DNA of 64,000 bases, taken from contig PKDZ01000005.1 in assembly GCA_002862785.1 (NCBI GenBank), positions 37,875-101,874 on the forward strand, read 5' to 3'. This DNA is from Flavobacteriales bacterium (lineage in GTDB: Bacteria > Bacteroidota > Bacteroidia > Flavobacteriales_D > Sanyastnellaceae). Made by a program: the position numbers and the translations under genes. The notes beneath the pieces are model-generated. The model was not told the DNA's origin. It ran no database searches and worked only from the letters and a program-made list of their open reading frames with translations. Positions within the stretch are counted from its first letter, which is position 1, and each line of letters begins with the position of its first letter. Of the stretch, positions 8,709 to 18,661 are shown one piece after another.

Positions 8709-10031
8709 TCAGGCCATGTTTGTGCGTCCAGACCGGAATCCGAAGCCGGCGATGTAGGCATAGCACAAGGCGGGAAGGAGCAGCGCCAATCCGAAACCAG
8801 AGGAATCCACCAGAGCGCCGAAAGCTGGTGGAATGACCGCCCCGCCCACAATGGCCGTGCAGAGGATGCCGCTTCCTTGTGGCTTGGCGTCTCCCAACTG
8901 TTCGATACCCAGGGTGAAAATGGTGGGGAACATGATGGAGTTGCAGAGCCCCACCCCGAGGAGAAGCATCAACGCGGTCAAACCGGTCGTGGACGCGCTG
9001 CTGATCACCATGGCCACAGCGAGGGTGGCGAAAATTCCGAGCATGAGGCCGGGCCGGACTTTCTGCATCAGGGCCGCCCCGATGAACCGGCCGACCATGG
9101 CGCCGCCCCAATAAAAGGTCAGCAAGACACCCAGTTTTCCCTTGGGATCCATGTCGGCCACGGACTGGCCCTTGATGGCTGCGGCCAGCCCCGCCATCCG
9201 CTCGAGCAGTGGACTGGACTGCATCAGCTCATGGACGTTGAGGTTGAGGCCGTAATTGACCATGTAACTCCCGAGGGCCACCTCGGCCCCCACATAGACG
9301 AAAATTCCCAGCGCTCCAGCCCGCAAGCGACCATTGGAGAAGACGTCGGCTAGGGAGCGATCAGAATTTCCTTGGTCCTCCAGAATGCGGGGCAAGGCAA
9401 TTCTCCAGATGATGCCGGCGAGAAGCAGGAAGGCCAATGCCAGCAACACAAACGGCACCTGGACCGCACCGGCCTCGGCACTCCGATAGGCCTCCAGAGC
9501 GTCCGGGGCCATTGCGGCCTGTTCTGCCCCACTCTTTACTGAATCCGACAAGAGATAGGTCGCGCTGATGATCGGGGCGATGGTGGTGCCCAAAGAGTTG
9601 AAAGCCTGAGCGAGGTTGAGGCGGCTCGACGCCCCCTCTTCCGGTCCGAGTACGGAGATGTAAGGGTTCGCCGCCACCTGGAGGACCGTGATGCCCGATG
9701 CCACCACGAAGAGGGCGAGAAGGAACAGGGCAAAGACCCGCGTCGACGCAGCCGGATAGAAAATGAGGCAGCCGATGGCCGCCAGCGACAAGCCGATCAG
9801 GATGCCATTCTTGTATCCCAGGCGCTTGATGAGGCGCCCACCTGGAATGGAAATGATGCCGTAGGCGGTGAACCAAGCAAACTGAACCAGACCAGCCTGG
9901 AGGTAGGTCAGTTCGAATACGTCCTTGAGTCGGGGGATCAAGGCGTCCACCAAGACGGTGATGAATCCCCACATGAAAAAGAGGGACGTCACCGTGATGA
10001 ACGCCCCTCGGAATCGTTGTCCGTTGGTCAT
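8709..10031 (-). CDS. Sugar MFS transporter (FucP / glucose-galactose GluP family)
   Basis: RGAFITVTSLFFMWGFITVLVDALIPRLKDVFELTYLQAGLVQFAWFTAYGIISIPGG; LQVAANPYISVLG; LNLAQAFNSLGTTIAP. Confidence 0.92.
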   Translation of the reverse strand: MTNGQRFRGAFITVTSLFFMWGFITVLVDALIPRLKDVFELTYLQAGLVQFAWFTAYGIISIPGGRLIKRLGYKNGILIGLSLAAIGCLIFYPAASTRVFALFLLALFVVASGITVLQVAANPYISVLGPEEGASSRLNLAQAFNSLGTTIAPIISATYLLSDSVKSGAEQAAMAPDALEAYRSAEAGAVQVPFVLLALAFLLLAGIIWRIALPRILEDQGNSDRSLADVFSNGRLRAGALGIFVYVGAEVALGSYMVNYGLNLNVHELMQSSPLLERMAGLAAAIKGQSVADMDPKGKLGVLLTFYWGGAMVGRFIGAALMQKVRPGLMLGIFATLAVAMVISSASTTGLTALMLLLGVGLCNSIMFPTIFTLGIEQLGDAKPQGSGILCTAIVGGAVIPPAFGALVDSSGFGLALLLPALCYAYIAGFGFRSGRTNMA

Positions 10032-10083
10032 GGTGCCCAAAGTACACCGCAGGAGGCGGACATGTCCCCTGCCCCGCGAGCGA

Positions 10084-13000
10084 TTAACGCATCAGTTCGA
10101 ACGTGCCGAGCATCTCCTCGGCGTCCGTCCGGGCCCCTTTCCAATTGAGGCGGTAGTTGTACATGCCCGCAGGCGCGTAGTGGTCTCCCCCGTTCACGTT
10201 GCCAATCCAGACTTCGTCGGGGTCCTCACTGTGGAAAACGAGCTCCCCCCAGCGATTGAAGATGTCCAACTCATACCGCGTCACATCGGAAATGACCACT
10301 TGGAAAGCGTCGTTGATCCCGTCGTTGTTGGGCGTGAAGGCATTGGGAATGTAGATGAGCACCGGGCCCTCCACCAAGGTATAAGCGCTGTCCGTGCAGC
10401 CGATGGCATTGGTCACGGTGAGCTGGGCGTAGTAGTCCCCGAGGCCATCGTATTCATGAATCGGATTGGCCTCCTCGCTGGTGGCCCCGTCGCCAAAGTT
10501 CCAGTCGAAGTCGCAGGTCGGACAGGCCGGCTCCGGCGTCGCGATGAACTCAATGCGCGTATCGCTGAGGTAGCTGGTGTAGAAGTCGCTGTAGACGTAT
10601 TGCACCTCGACATTGACAGTTTCGGTCAGCGTCTCTCCGCAGATGTCGGTCACCTCTACCGGGTAGCTGAAGGAATTGCTCGGGGAGACATATTGGTCCT
10701 CGCCAAAGGCGGGGATGCTCGGCCAGCTGAAGACGAATCCGCCCTCTCCGCCCGTGGCCACTGCACTCAGGGACAAGGACTCGCCCCGACAGATGACGGT
10801 GTCATTCGGGACCGCAAGGGTCATGGGCACATTGGGAATGACCAACGTGGCCGCCGTCTCGTCCTCACCTCCACACCCGTCCTGCACTTCGACGAAGATG
10901 GGCGTGGTCACAAAGCTCTGCACGGTAATCTGGGGATCGAATCCTCCGTAGGGAATGCCGCCCACGGACCACTCGTAGGTGTATTCGCCGGCTCCGGACT
11001 CAATGTCCACTGCGATGACCGTGTTGTCGATGCAGGAGGCATTGATCGTGTCCGGCAGGTCCACCAGGAGCGGCGGGTTGTCGATGACGATCGTGGTGCT
11101 GGCACTGCCGGAGGATTGGCAGTTGTCCGTGACCTCCACGGCGAACGTGGTCGGCAGACCATCCGAGTATTGGAGGGTCGCTGCGTCGCCCACCGGGTTG
11201 AAGTTCTGCGTCCACTCGTAGGTGTAGACCCCACTGCCGCCGTCGATGCCGGGCGACAGGGAGAAGGTCTCTGTACAGGGGCCGATGAGGGTGTCCGGCA
11301 AGGTCACCTCGAGCGGCGGGCTCACGACGATGACCTCCGTGGTGGCAGTCACGAATTGACCACAACCGTCGAACACCTCCAAGGTGATGGACATGTCCTG
11401 ATCCGTGGTCCAGTTGAGCGTCTCGGAGCCTCCAAGGAAGGAGAAGCCCTCCAGCCACCCCCAGTTGTAGAAGGGCTGGCCACCCGACCAATCCGGCGTG
11501 ATGCTGAACGGCACATTGCAGCTCACCTCGTACTCGTCCTCGAGCTCCACGATCAACTCCGGCACGTCGATGCTCACATTGATCATGGACGTTGCCGTCA
11601 GCCCACAGGCGTCCTCGACCGTGACGTGCACCTCGGTGGCGTTGTTCCACGTGCTCACGAAAAGGCTGTTGCCGAATCCAAAAGCCGGCAGGCCATCCTG
11701 GAACTCCCAGGAATACTCATACGGCGGATTGCCTCCATCCCCTTCGGCGAAGACTTCCGCAAATCCATTGCAATCGAGCACGAGGTCACCGCCGAGGATC
11801 TCCACGGTCAGCTCCGGGTACTCCTCGACCACGATGTTGAACAAACCATCATCACTGGGCATGCCGCAAGTGTCACTCACGACCACGATGCACTCGAACG
11901 CACCCGCTGCATCGGGGATGTAGTTGATTTGGTTGGTGTCCAGTCCCGGATTGCAGTCCCAGTCAAAAGTGTAGTTGCCATATCCTCCGCTGACCACCGG
12001 CTCCAGGGTCACGGAGTCTCCAACGCACAATTCGGTATCCCATCCGTCGACCACGAGCGGGTCTGGTTCATCGAGGATGTCAAATTCAAAGTAGCTCGTG
12101 AGGCCTCCCCCATTGCAAGCGGCGAGGTTGAGGATTTCCATGACCACCGTCTCGGTGCCCTCGACAATCCCGTCCTCGAAGGCATCGAGCGGAAACTCCT
12201 GCACGGTCACGAACGGCGGGAAGAAGACGGTGTCCGGCAACTCGGTGAAATCCACCCCGTTGGTGGCCGTGCTGGCCGAGTAATCGATGATGACCATCTC
12301 TTCGATGTCGATGATGGTCTCGATGGGACGCGTGAACGTCAGGACAGCCTCACCGCAATCCTCGAAGATGACCGGATTGTCGGTCACGAGGTCTGCGCCC
12401 ACATTGATGTTGAGGTCGACTTCCACCACGGAGTTGGACTCAAAGGAACCGGATTCCAGCACCACGATGGACTCGAGAGCCGTGTCCGAACCGTCGGCGA
12501 TGGCCAATCGGATATGGTAGGTCTCCCCGCATTCCACCTCGCTCTCGGCCGTAAGCTTGACGGTGTATCCGTTCTGGCAAAGGACCTCATTGGCCGGGTT
12601 GTCGACGTAGTAGGCCGAGTTGGTCACGTTGTTGACCGAGCTGATCGTGATGGCCAACTGCGGGTCGGAGCCTGGTACCTCGGCGAGGTTGATGGCATTG
12701 TCGGCGTAGGGACCGTTGATGCCCGGACCGCTCAGGAAGAAGCCGAAGATGTCGTTGTATTGGCTGTTGATCCACGCCAAGTATTCGTCGGATCCGAAGA
12801 CATAGTTGAATCGAATGGTGTCCCCGGTCGCCACGAAGTCGAACTCGATGGCGCAGACGTCATTGACGCTGTTTACGCTGAAATTCTGCCCGATCAGCGG
12901 CGGCACGCTATTGGCGATGGTCAACAGGTCGGGGTCGCCCGACACCTCCAAGTTGTCGTCGATGAAGTCGTCGACGCACCCATCGTCCACGTTCGCCGGA

Positions 13001-13272
13001 TTGTTGGCGACCTCCGTGCTCAGAATCAGGCCCGCTTCGATGGGGAATTCCGACGGATCAAAACCCGTGATGTGCCCTATTTGGGTGGGGCTGCCCGTGA
13101 AGACAACGTTGGTCGCCTCCACGCCTGTGCCGAGCAGAACATCATTGACGTATTCATCCGGAGTGAGGGTGCTGTTCACCTCCACTTGTGCGGAAGCCAA
13201 AAATCCGACTCCACAGAGCACGGCAACAACGATGGAACGGAAGAAAAGGTCTCGGTTCACGGTCAGGATCAT
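10084..13272 (-). CDS. Secreted choice-of-anchor L / Ig-like repeat / PKD protein with gliding motility-associated (T9SS) C-terminal domain
   Basis: N-terminal choice-of-anchor-L region (GLILSTEV...FNYVFGSDEYLAWINSQYNDIFGFFLSGPGINGPY); PKD FDWNFGDGATSEEANPIHEY; C-term IPNAFTPNNDGINDAFQ...IFNRWGELVF. Confidence 0.93.
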   Translation of the reverse strand: MILTVNRDLFFRSIVVAVLCGVGFLASAQVEVNSTLTPDEYVNDVLLGTGVEATNVVFTGSPTQIGHITGFDPSEFPIEAGLILSTEVANNPANVDDGCVDDFIDDNLEVSGDPDLLTIANSVPPLIGQNFSVNSVNDVCAIEFDFVATGDTIRFNYVFGSDEYLAWINSQYNDIFGFFLSGPGINGPYADNAINLAEVPGSDPQLAITISSVNNVTNSAYYVDNPANEVLCQNGYTVKLTAESEVECGETYHIRLAIADGSDTALESIVVLESGSFESNSVVEVDLNINVGADLVTDNPVIFEDCGEAVLTFTRPIETIIDIEEMVIIDYSASTATNGVDFTELPDTVFFPPFVTVQEFPLDAFEDGIVEGTETVVMEILNLAACNGGGLTSYFEFDILDEPDPLVVDGWDTELCVGDSVTLEPVVSGGYGNYTFDWDCNPGLDTNQINYIPDAAGAFECIVVVSDTCGMPSDDGLFNIVVEEYPELTVEILGGDLVLDCNGFAEVFAEGDGGNPPYEYSWEFQDGLPAFGFGNSLFVSTWNNATEVHVTVEDACGLTATSMINVSIDVPELIVELEDEYEVSCNVPFSITPDWSGGQPFYNWGWLEGFSFLGGSETLNWTTDQDMSITLEVFDGCGQFVTATTEVIVVSPPLEVTLPDTLIGPCTETFSLSPGIDGGSGVYTYEWTQNFNPVGDAATLQYSDGLPTTFAVEVTDNCQSSGSASTTIVIDNPPLLVDLPDTINASCIDNTVIAVDIESGAGEYTYEWSVGGIPYGGFDPQITVQSFVTTPIFVEVQDGCGGEDETAATLVIPNVPMTLAVPNDTVICRGESLSLSAVATGGEGGFVFSWPSIPAFGEDQYVSPSNSFSYPVEVTDICGETLTETVNVEVQYVYSDFYTSYLSDTRIEFIATPEPACPTCDFDWNFGDGATSEEANPIHEYDGLGDYYAQLTVTNAIGCTDSAYTLVEGPVLIYIPNAFTPNNDGINDAFQVVISDVTRYELDIFNRWGELVFHSEDPDEVWIGNVNGGDHYAPAGMYNYRLNWKGARTDAEEMLGTFELMR

Positions 13273-13302
13273 GGTCGGCGCAAATTACCGGAAATAGGAC
13301 GA

Positions 13303-13337
13303 CGAAAAAGGCGAAAGGTTGCGCCCCCTTCGCCTTG
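13303..13337 (-). terminator. Intrinsic terminator for the ECF sigma gene
   Basis: Minus strand AAGGCGAA-gggggcgcaacc-TTTCGCCTTTTTCG hairpin followed by a T-run, just after the stop at 13369. Confidence 0.65.
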
Positions 13338-13368
13338 ATTTCGTGGAAAAAACAGGAAGTGACCTGAA

Positions 13369-13878
13369 TCAGCGGACCTCAAACTCCGCCAATTCCTCTT
13401 TCAACCGCTTCCGTGCGTGAAAGATGCGGCTCTTGACCGTGCCCATTGGAATGTCCAGTTCCTCCGCAATCTCGTCATAGTGGAATCCATCGAGGAACAT
13501 GGTGAACGGCTTCCGGAAGTCGTACTTGAGCCGGTCAATCGCCGTCTGAATGTCATCGATGTTGATCAACGTGGTGACCGAGTCGTGATGATAGTCCTGA
13601 CTTGCATTCAGGAAATACTGATTCTCAGTCTGGTCGACAATGGTGTTCTGGAACCGCTTCTTTTTGTAGTTGTTGATGAAGATGTTCCGCATGATGGTGT
13701 AGAGCCATCCTTTGATGTTCGTTCCCTCCTTGAAATTGTTCTTGTAGCGAAGGGCCTTGACGAACGTCTCCTGCACCAAATCGTTGGCGTCGTCCCGATC
13801 GCGGGTGAAGCCCATGGCGAATCCGGACAGGAAATCCTGATGACTTGTCAGCAGGTTGTTGAATTCAATCGTCGACAT
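13369..13878 (-). CDS. RNA polymerase sigma-70 family factor (ECF type)
   Basis: FAMGFTRDRDDANDLVQETFVKALRYKNNFKEGTNIKGWLYTIMRNIFINNYKK; region 4 FHYDEIAEELDIPMGTVKSRIFHARKRLKEEL. Confidence 0.93.
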   Translation of the reverse strand: MSTIEFNNLLTSHQDFLSGFAMGFTRDRDDANDLVQETFVKALRYKNNFKEGTNIKGWLYTIMRNIFINNYKKKRFQNTIVDQTENQYFLNASQDYHHDSVTTLINIDDIQTAIDRLKYDFRKPFTMFLDGFHYDEIAEELDIPMGTVKSRIFHARKRLKEELAEFEVR

Positions 13879-14002
13879 CTTGTTCAGCGTTGTGGCGCAA
13901 AGATTGAACAAAACTTCGAGCCCACCAAGGGTTTGTTCAACTTTTTCGTGACAACAATGAACAAAATGACGGGTAGGCGCGAAAACACAGGGCTTTGTTC
14001 AG
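13879..14002. promoter_or_regulatory. Cluster of TGAACAAA operator-like sites between merR and ECF sigma genes
   Basis: CTGAACAAG (13879..13887, -), TTGAACAAA (13904..13912, +), TTGAACAAA (13932..13940, -), ATGAACAAA (13957..13965, +), CTGAACAAA (13994..14002, -). Confidence 0.7.
13898..13928 (-). promoter_or_regulatory. Candidate Bacteroidota-type core promoter for the ECF sigma gene
   Basis: Minus strand TTG (13928..13926) - 20 nt - AATCTTTG (13905..13898); one mismatch to TAnnTTTG; about 20 nt upstream of ATG 13878. Confidence 0.5.
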
Positions 14003-14006
14003 CCCT
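13989..14006 (-). terminator. Hairpin downstream of merR, possible terminator
   Basis: AGGGCT-ttgttc-AGCCCT perfect 6-bp inverted repeat; minus strand continues GTGTTTTC. Confidence 0.45.
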
Positions 14007-14026
14007 TTCCGTCATTCGTAAAACAA

Positions 14027-14926
14027 TCAAAGGTTGAGCAATGCCCCCAGGAGGGACTGACCATCGCCGTAACAAGCGATGCGCTCGGAGGGGCTTTCGA
14101 CCCCGTTGAACACCCGGCCCGCATAGTGGAAATGGAGCGCGGTGGTGGAGGATTCCCTGAGGACCCGATTGAAATAGTCCTTCACCCCATTCTCTGCAGG
14201 ATACGTGGTACAGTACGCCACACAGTTGAGGTTGGGGAATTGAGCGTCCAGCTGGGTGAGGTCCTCGAGCGGGACAGATTGTCCAAGGAACAGGCTCTTG
14301 TAACCGGCACTCCGCAGCAGGTAATGCACCATCAGCAAGCTGATGTCGTGAATCTCCCGCTCGGGCAGGAACAAGGCGAACACCGTTCCCGTGTAAGACG
14401 GGTCGACGGAGGGCAATTCATCCACTGCACGGAAAAGCCGCTGGCGAATCAGGTTGCTCACGAAATGCTCGTGTGCCGGGCAAATGGCGTTGGCTAGCCA
14501 CAGCATGCCGATTTGTCCCATGAAAGGAAGGTAGAGGCGCAACAGCAGGTTACTAAACCCGGATTGCTCTTCGAAGGTCTTGGAGACGCTGCGGAACAAC
14601 TGCTCGTCAAAGTTGAGCATGCTGATCTTCAACATACCGAGCCAGTGGTCTTCGCGATCGGAGACGGTCTCCAAGGCCCGGAGTGCCTTTCCCATTTCGC
14701 TCTCGCCCATGGCGGCGATGCGCGAAATCTTGTGGCCGTTCTGGTTGAGCAGGCTGACATTGAGCAACAGCTTCAAATCCTCGCTCGTGTAGTACCGGAT
14801 GTTGGTCGATGTGCGCCTTGGATTCAGCAGGCCATAGCGCTGTTCCCACGCCCGGATGGTGTGGGCTTTGATCCCGGTGAAATGCTCGAGATCCTTGATG
14901 GAAAATTCCTGCACGAGTGCGTTCAC
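14027..14926 (-). CDS. MerR-family regulator with cobalamin-binding domain (CarH/LitR-like)
   Basis: MerR HTH FSIKDLEHFTGIKAHTIRAWEQRYGLLNPRRTSTNIRYYTSEDLKLLLNVSLL; W-LANAICPAH-EH; EIHDIS; GTG start proposed at 14926. Confidence 0.9.
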   Translation of the reverse strand: MNALVQEFSIKDLEHFTGIKAHTIRAWEQRYGLLNPRRTSTNIRYYTSEDLKLLLNVSLLNQNGHKISRIAAMGESEMGKALRALETVSDREDHWLGMLKISMLNFDEQLFRSVSKTFEEQSGFSNLLLRLYLPFMGQIGMLWLANAICPAHEHFVSNLIRQRLFRAVDELPSVDPSYTGTVFALFLPEREIHDISLLMVHYLLRSAGYKSLFLGQSVPLEDLTQLDAQFPNLNCVAYCTTYPAENGVKDYFNRVLRESSTTALHFHYAGRVFNGVESPSERIACYGDGQSLLGALLNL

Positions 14927-15004
14927 ATTCGAATCAACACCCAGTCCTTCCGGATGTTTCCCAAAGATCGCTCCGGACGTAAATTCGGCAGGCCCCCAGA
15001 GCCG

Positions 15005-16150
15005 ATGCCCATGCCCAAAATTCACCTGTTCGACGACAACGCCTGCCGTCGCCTCTACCCTTTTCACCTCGTGGGGGGTGTTGAACGAATCCGGCATGGT
15101 GCCTTCACACAACGCGAGCGGTGGGACCGGGTCGAACAGGAGTTGATGGACCGGGGGGCGACCGGTGAACTGCACGTGAACTCCCGTTGGATTCCGGACG
15201 CGGATACCGCCTCTGACCTGATGTCGGCTGGACCCCATCCAATGGAGCATGAGGGCACTCCATTGACGCTGGGATTCACTCCATCGGGTGAGGGATCCCC
15301 ATCCATTCCAGCACCCCGTGTCCCGAGGATGCTCGACCACGCCAACGACTTGTTCTCGGGCCTGGAGGAACAGATTGACCAGGACCTCAATGAGATGATG
15401 TCGAGCTGGCAGCTGAAGGCCATTCAGGTCGACACGCCAACGCAGGTCTACGGAACAGCGGATCGAGTTCTGGTCGCCGGGAATGCCGTGGTCCGAGCGG
15501 CCACCCTGGACACCTCGGGCGGGGCCATTGTCATCGGCCCCGGTGCAAGAATCGAACCCGGCAGTCACCTTGAAGGGCCGGTCGTCGTCCACGAAGGGGC
15601 CGTGGTCCGAACCGGAGCCCACATCCGGGGGGCCACCATCATCGGCCCGCACTGCAAGGTTGGCGGCGAGATTTCCAACGTGAACTTCCAAGGTTGGGCC
15701 AACAAGGCGCACGGCGGTTTCCTGGGCAACAGCGTTATCGGCCACTGGTGCAACCTCGGGGCCGGAACCATCTCAAGCAATCTCAAAAACACCTACGGCT
15801 CCGTGCGGCAATGGTCTCTTGCCACCGGACGGATGGAAGACTCTGGACTGCAGTTCTGTGGCGTCCTGATGGGGGACCACAGCAAATGCGGCATCGGCAC
15901 CACCCTGAACACGGGCACCATCCTCGGTCCGGCCTGCGTGGTTTTCGATGCGGGCTTTCCCCCGAAACACCTCGCTGCGTTCTCCTGGCATGATGCCCGG
16001 TCCGGGAAGACGGTCCTGCACGACCTCGACCGCATGCTGGCCACGGCCGAAACGGTGATGGCCCGTCGAAACGTGACCCTTTCGGCCGCGTCGCGAGACA
16101 ATCTGTCAGCCCTGTATGACCAAGCCGTGGGTCAGGGGGCCTCAAACTGA
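15005..16150 (+). CDS. Putative sugar nucleotidyltransferase, GlmU-like C-terminal left-handed beta-helix family
   Basis: IHLFDDNACRRLYPFHLVGGVERIRHGAFTQRERW; hexapeptide repeats GATIIGPHCKVGGEISNVNFQGWANKAHGGFLGNSVIGHWCNLGAGTISSNLKNTYG. Confidence 0.85.
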   Translation: MPMPKIHLFDDNACRRLYPFHLVGGVERIRHGAFTQRERWDRVEQELMDRGATGELHVNSRWIPDADTASDLMSAGPHPMEHEGTPLTLGFTPSGEGSPSIPAPRVPRMLDHANDLFSGLEEQIDQDLNEMMSSWQLKAIQVDTPTQVYGTADRVLVAGNAVVRAATLDTSGGAIVIGPGARIEPGSHLEGPVVVHEGAVVRTGAHIRGATIIGPHCKVGGEISNVNFQGWANKAHGGFLGNSVIGHWCNLGAGTISSNLKNTYGSVRQWSLATGRMEDSGLQFCGVLMGDHSKCGIGTTLNTGTILGPACVVFDAGFPPKHLAAFSWHDARSGKTVLHDLDRMLATAETVMARRNVTLSAASRDNLSALYDQAVGQGASN

Positions 16151-16195
16151 CATTGTGTCCCCGCCGACCGTCCTGGAGGCGTTCCGGCCCGATTT

Positions 16196-18661
16196 GTGAC
16201 CTTCACCGACCCGATGCCTGAACAGAATCCCCTGCACCACCTTCTTTCCGATGAGGCCGACGACCAGCTGAGCATTCCCCTGCTGAGTTCGGAGGACGAG
16301 GCCGCGATGGAACGCGAATCCACACCGGAGGACCTGCCCATCTTGCCGCTCCGGAACACGGTTCTGTTTCCGGGCGTGGTCCTCCCCATCAATGTCGGGC
16401 GCGACCAGAGCCTCAAGTTGCTCAAAGAGGCCAACAAGGGAGGACACGACATCGGTGTCATGACCCAACGGGATGGTGAGGTGGAAAATCCAGCCTCCGC
16501 CGACCTCCATGACGTGGGCACCGTGGCCCGCATCGTCAAGATGCTGCGGATGCCGGACGGTTCGAACACGGTCATCATCCAAGGCAAGCGCCGCTGCCGC
16601 ATGGGTGACGTCGTGAGCGAAGAGCCCTACCTGCGGGCCAAAGTCACCCCCTTCCCGGACGCTTCGGAAGATTGGTCGGACACCGAGAAAGAGGCCCTCC
16701 AGCAAAGCCTGCAGGAGATGAGCATGGAGGTGATCCAGCACAGCCCCAACCTTCCGTCGGAGGCGGCCATCGCCATCAAGAACATCGACTCCTTGCGTTT
16801 TCTCGTCCACTTCATCGCCGCCAACATGAACGCGGAGAAGGAGCAGAAACAGGGTCTTCTGGAGGTCGACGGCCTGAAGGAACGGGTCGAAAAGGTGATG
16901 GTGCTCCTCGGCGAGGAACTGCAGGTGCTCGAACTCAAGAACGACATCCAGAGTCGCGTCAAGACCGACATCGAGAAGCAGCAGCGCGAGTTCTTCCTGC
17001 ACCAGCAGATGAAGCAGATCCAAGAGGAGCTCGGGTCCGACCCCCACAAGGAGGACATCGCCGGCAAGAAAGCCCGGGCCGAACTCAAAGATTGGCCCGA
17101 GAAGGTGGCGGAGACCTTTGCCAAGGAAATCGGCAAGCTGGAGCGGATGAACACCCAGAGCGCCGAGTACAGTGTGCAATCCAACTATTTGGATCTCCTG
17201 CTCGACCTGCCTTGGAACATCACCTCGGAAGACAACTTCGACCTCGCCCACGCCCAGGAGATCTTGGATGAGGATCATTATGGGTTGGAGAAGGTCAAGG
17301 AGCGCATCATCGAGCACCTCGCGGTGCTCAAATTGAAGGGCGACATGAAGTCCCCCATCATCTGCCTGTACGGGCCTCCGGGGGTGGGCAAGACGTCACT
17401 CGGCAAGTCCATCGCCAAGGCCTTGGGCCGTGAATACGTTAGGATGTCCCTCGGCGGAATGCGGGATGAAGCCGAAATCCGCGGTCACCGCAAGACTTAC
17501 ATCGGCGCCATGCCCGGTCGGATCATCCAGAACCTGAAGAAATCAGGCGCCTCCAACCCGCTCTTTGTCCTCGACGAAATCGACAAGCTGAGCCGGGACT
17601 TGCATGGCGACCCCTCTTCCGCCATGCTCGAAGTGCTCGATCCGGAGCAGAACAGCGCCTTTTACGACAATTACCTCGAATTGGACTATGACCTCTCCAA
17701 GGTCATGTTCCTCGCCACCTCCAACAGCCTCGCCACCATCCAACCCGCTCTCCGGGACCGCATGGAGATCATCGAGGTCTCCGGCTACACCGTCGAGGAG
17801 AAGGTGCAGATCGCCAAACGTCACCTCATCGGCAAACACGTCGACGAGACCGGCATCACGGCCGTCCAGATCGACATCCCGGATGCCACCCTCGAGAAGA
17901 TTTGCGCGGAGTACACCAACGAAAGTGGCGTCCGCGGGTTGGACAAGCGCATCGCCAAGGTGGTTCGCCATCGGGCCGTGCAGGTTGCCATGGACGTGAA
18001 GCACGAGGTCGCCATCCAACCCGAGGAACTCACCGACATCCTCGGCCCCTCGCACGAGAAGGAGCGCTACGAAGGCAATGATGTGGCCGGGGTGGTCACG
18101 GGCCTCGCCTGGACGCCGGCCGGCGGCGACATCCTGTTCATCGAGACCAGCATCGTCAGGGGAAAAGGCAAACTCACCCTGACGGGCAACCTGGGCGACG
18201 TGATGAAGGAAAGCGCCGTCATCGCCCTGCAATACCTCAAGGCCCACGCGGCGGACCTGGACCTCGACCCAAAGGTGTTTGACACGTACGACGTCCATGT
18301 TCATGTGCCGGCTGGCGCCATCCCGAAGGACGGTCCCTCGGCGGGCATCACCATGCTCACAGCCCTCGCCTCCGTCTTCACGCAGCGAAAGGTGCGGAAG
18401 TTTTTGGCCATGACCGGTGAAATCACCCTTCGCGGTCAGGTCCTGCCGGTCGGCGGCATCAAGGAAAAGCTCTTGGCCGCGCGCCGCGCCGGCATCAAGG
18501 AAATCGTCTTGTGTGAAACCAACCGCAAGCACGTCGAGGACATCCAGGCACGATACCTCAAGGGCCTGCGTTTCCACTACGTGCAGAACATGACCGACGT
18601 GATTGACCGCGCCTTGCTCAAGGAAGTGGTCGACAACCCCCTCAAGGTGACCGCCGAATGA
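16196..18661 (+). CDS. lon: ATP-dependent protease Lon
   Basis: [72 protein letters not shown]; catalytic PKDGPSAG. Confidence 0.97.
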   Translation: MTFTDPMPEQNPLHHLLSDEADDQLSIPLLSSEDEAAMERESTPEDLPILPLRNTVLFPGVVLPINVGRDQSLKLLKEANKGGHDIGVMTQRDGEVENPASADLHDVGTVARIVKMLRMPDGSNTVIIQGKRRCRMGDVVSEEPYLRAKVTPFPDASEDWSDTEKEALQQSLQEMSMEVIQHSPNLPSEAAIAIKNIDSLRFLVHFIAANMNAEKEQKQGLLEVDGLKERVEKVMVLLGEELQVLELKNDIQSRVKTDIEKQQREFFLHQQMKQIQEELGSDPHKEDIAGKKARAELKDWPEKVAETFAKEIGKLERMNTQSAEYSVQSNYLDLLLDLPWNITSEDNFDLAHAQEILDEDHYGLEKVKERIIEHLAVLKLKGDMKSPIICLYGPPGVGKTSLGKSIAKALGREYVRMSLGGMRDEAEIRGHRKTYIGAMPGRIIQNLKKSGASNPLFVLDEIDKLSRDLHGDPSSAMLEVLDPEQNSAFYDNYLELDYDLSKVMFLATSNSLATIQPALRDRMEIIEVSGYTVEEKVQIAKRHLIGKHVDETGITAVQIDIPDATLEKICAEYTNESGVRGLDKRIAKVVRHRAVQVAMDVKHEVAIQPEELTDILGPSHEKERYEGNDVAGVVTGLAWTPAGGDILFIETSIVRGKGKLTLTGNLGDVMKESAVIALQYLKAHAADLDLDPKVFDTYDVHVHVPAGAIPKDGPSAGITMLTALASVFTQRKVRKFLAMTGEITLRGQVLPVGGIKEKLLAARRAGIKEIVLCETNRKHVEDIQARYLKGLRFHYVQNMTDVIDRALLKEVVDNPLKVTAE

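Noticed and set aside
9925-13338. 1137-aa plus-strand ORF
   Set aside because: Exactly antisense to the well-supported T9SS adhesin gene; sequence is His/Asp/Gly/Arg-rich filler with no family motifs, as expected for GC-rich antisense frames.
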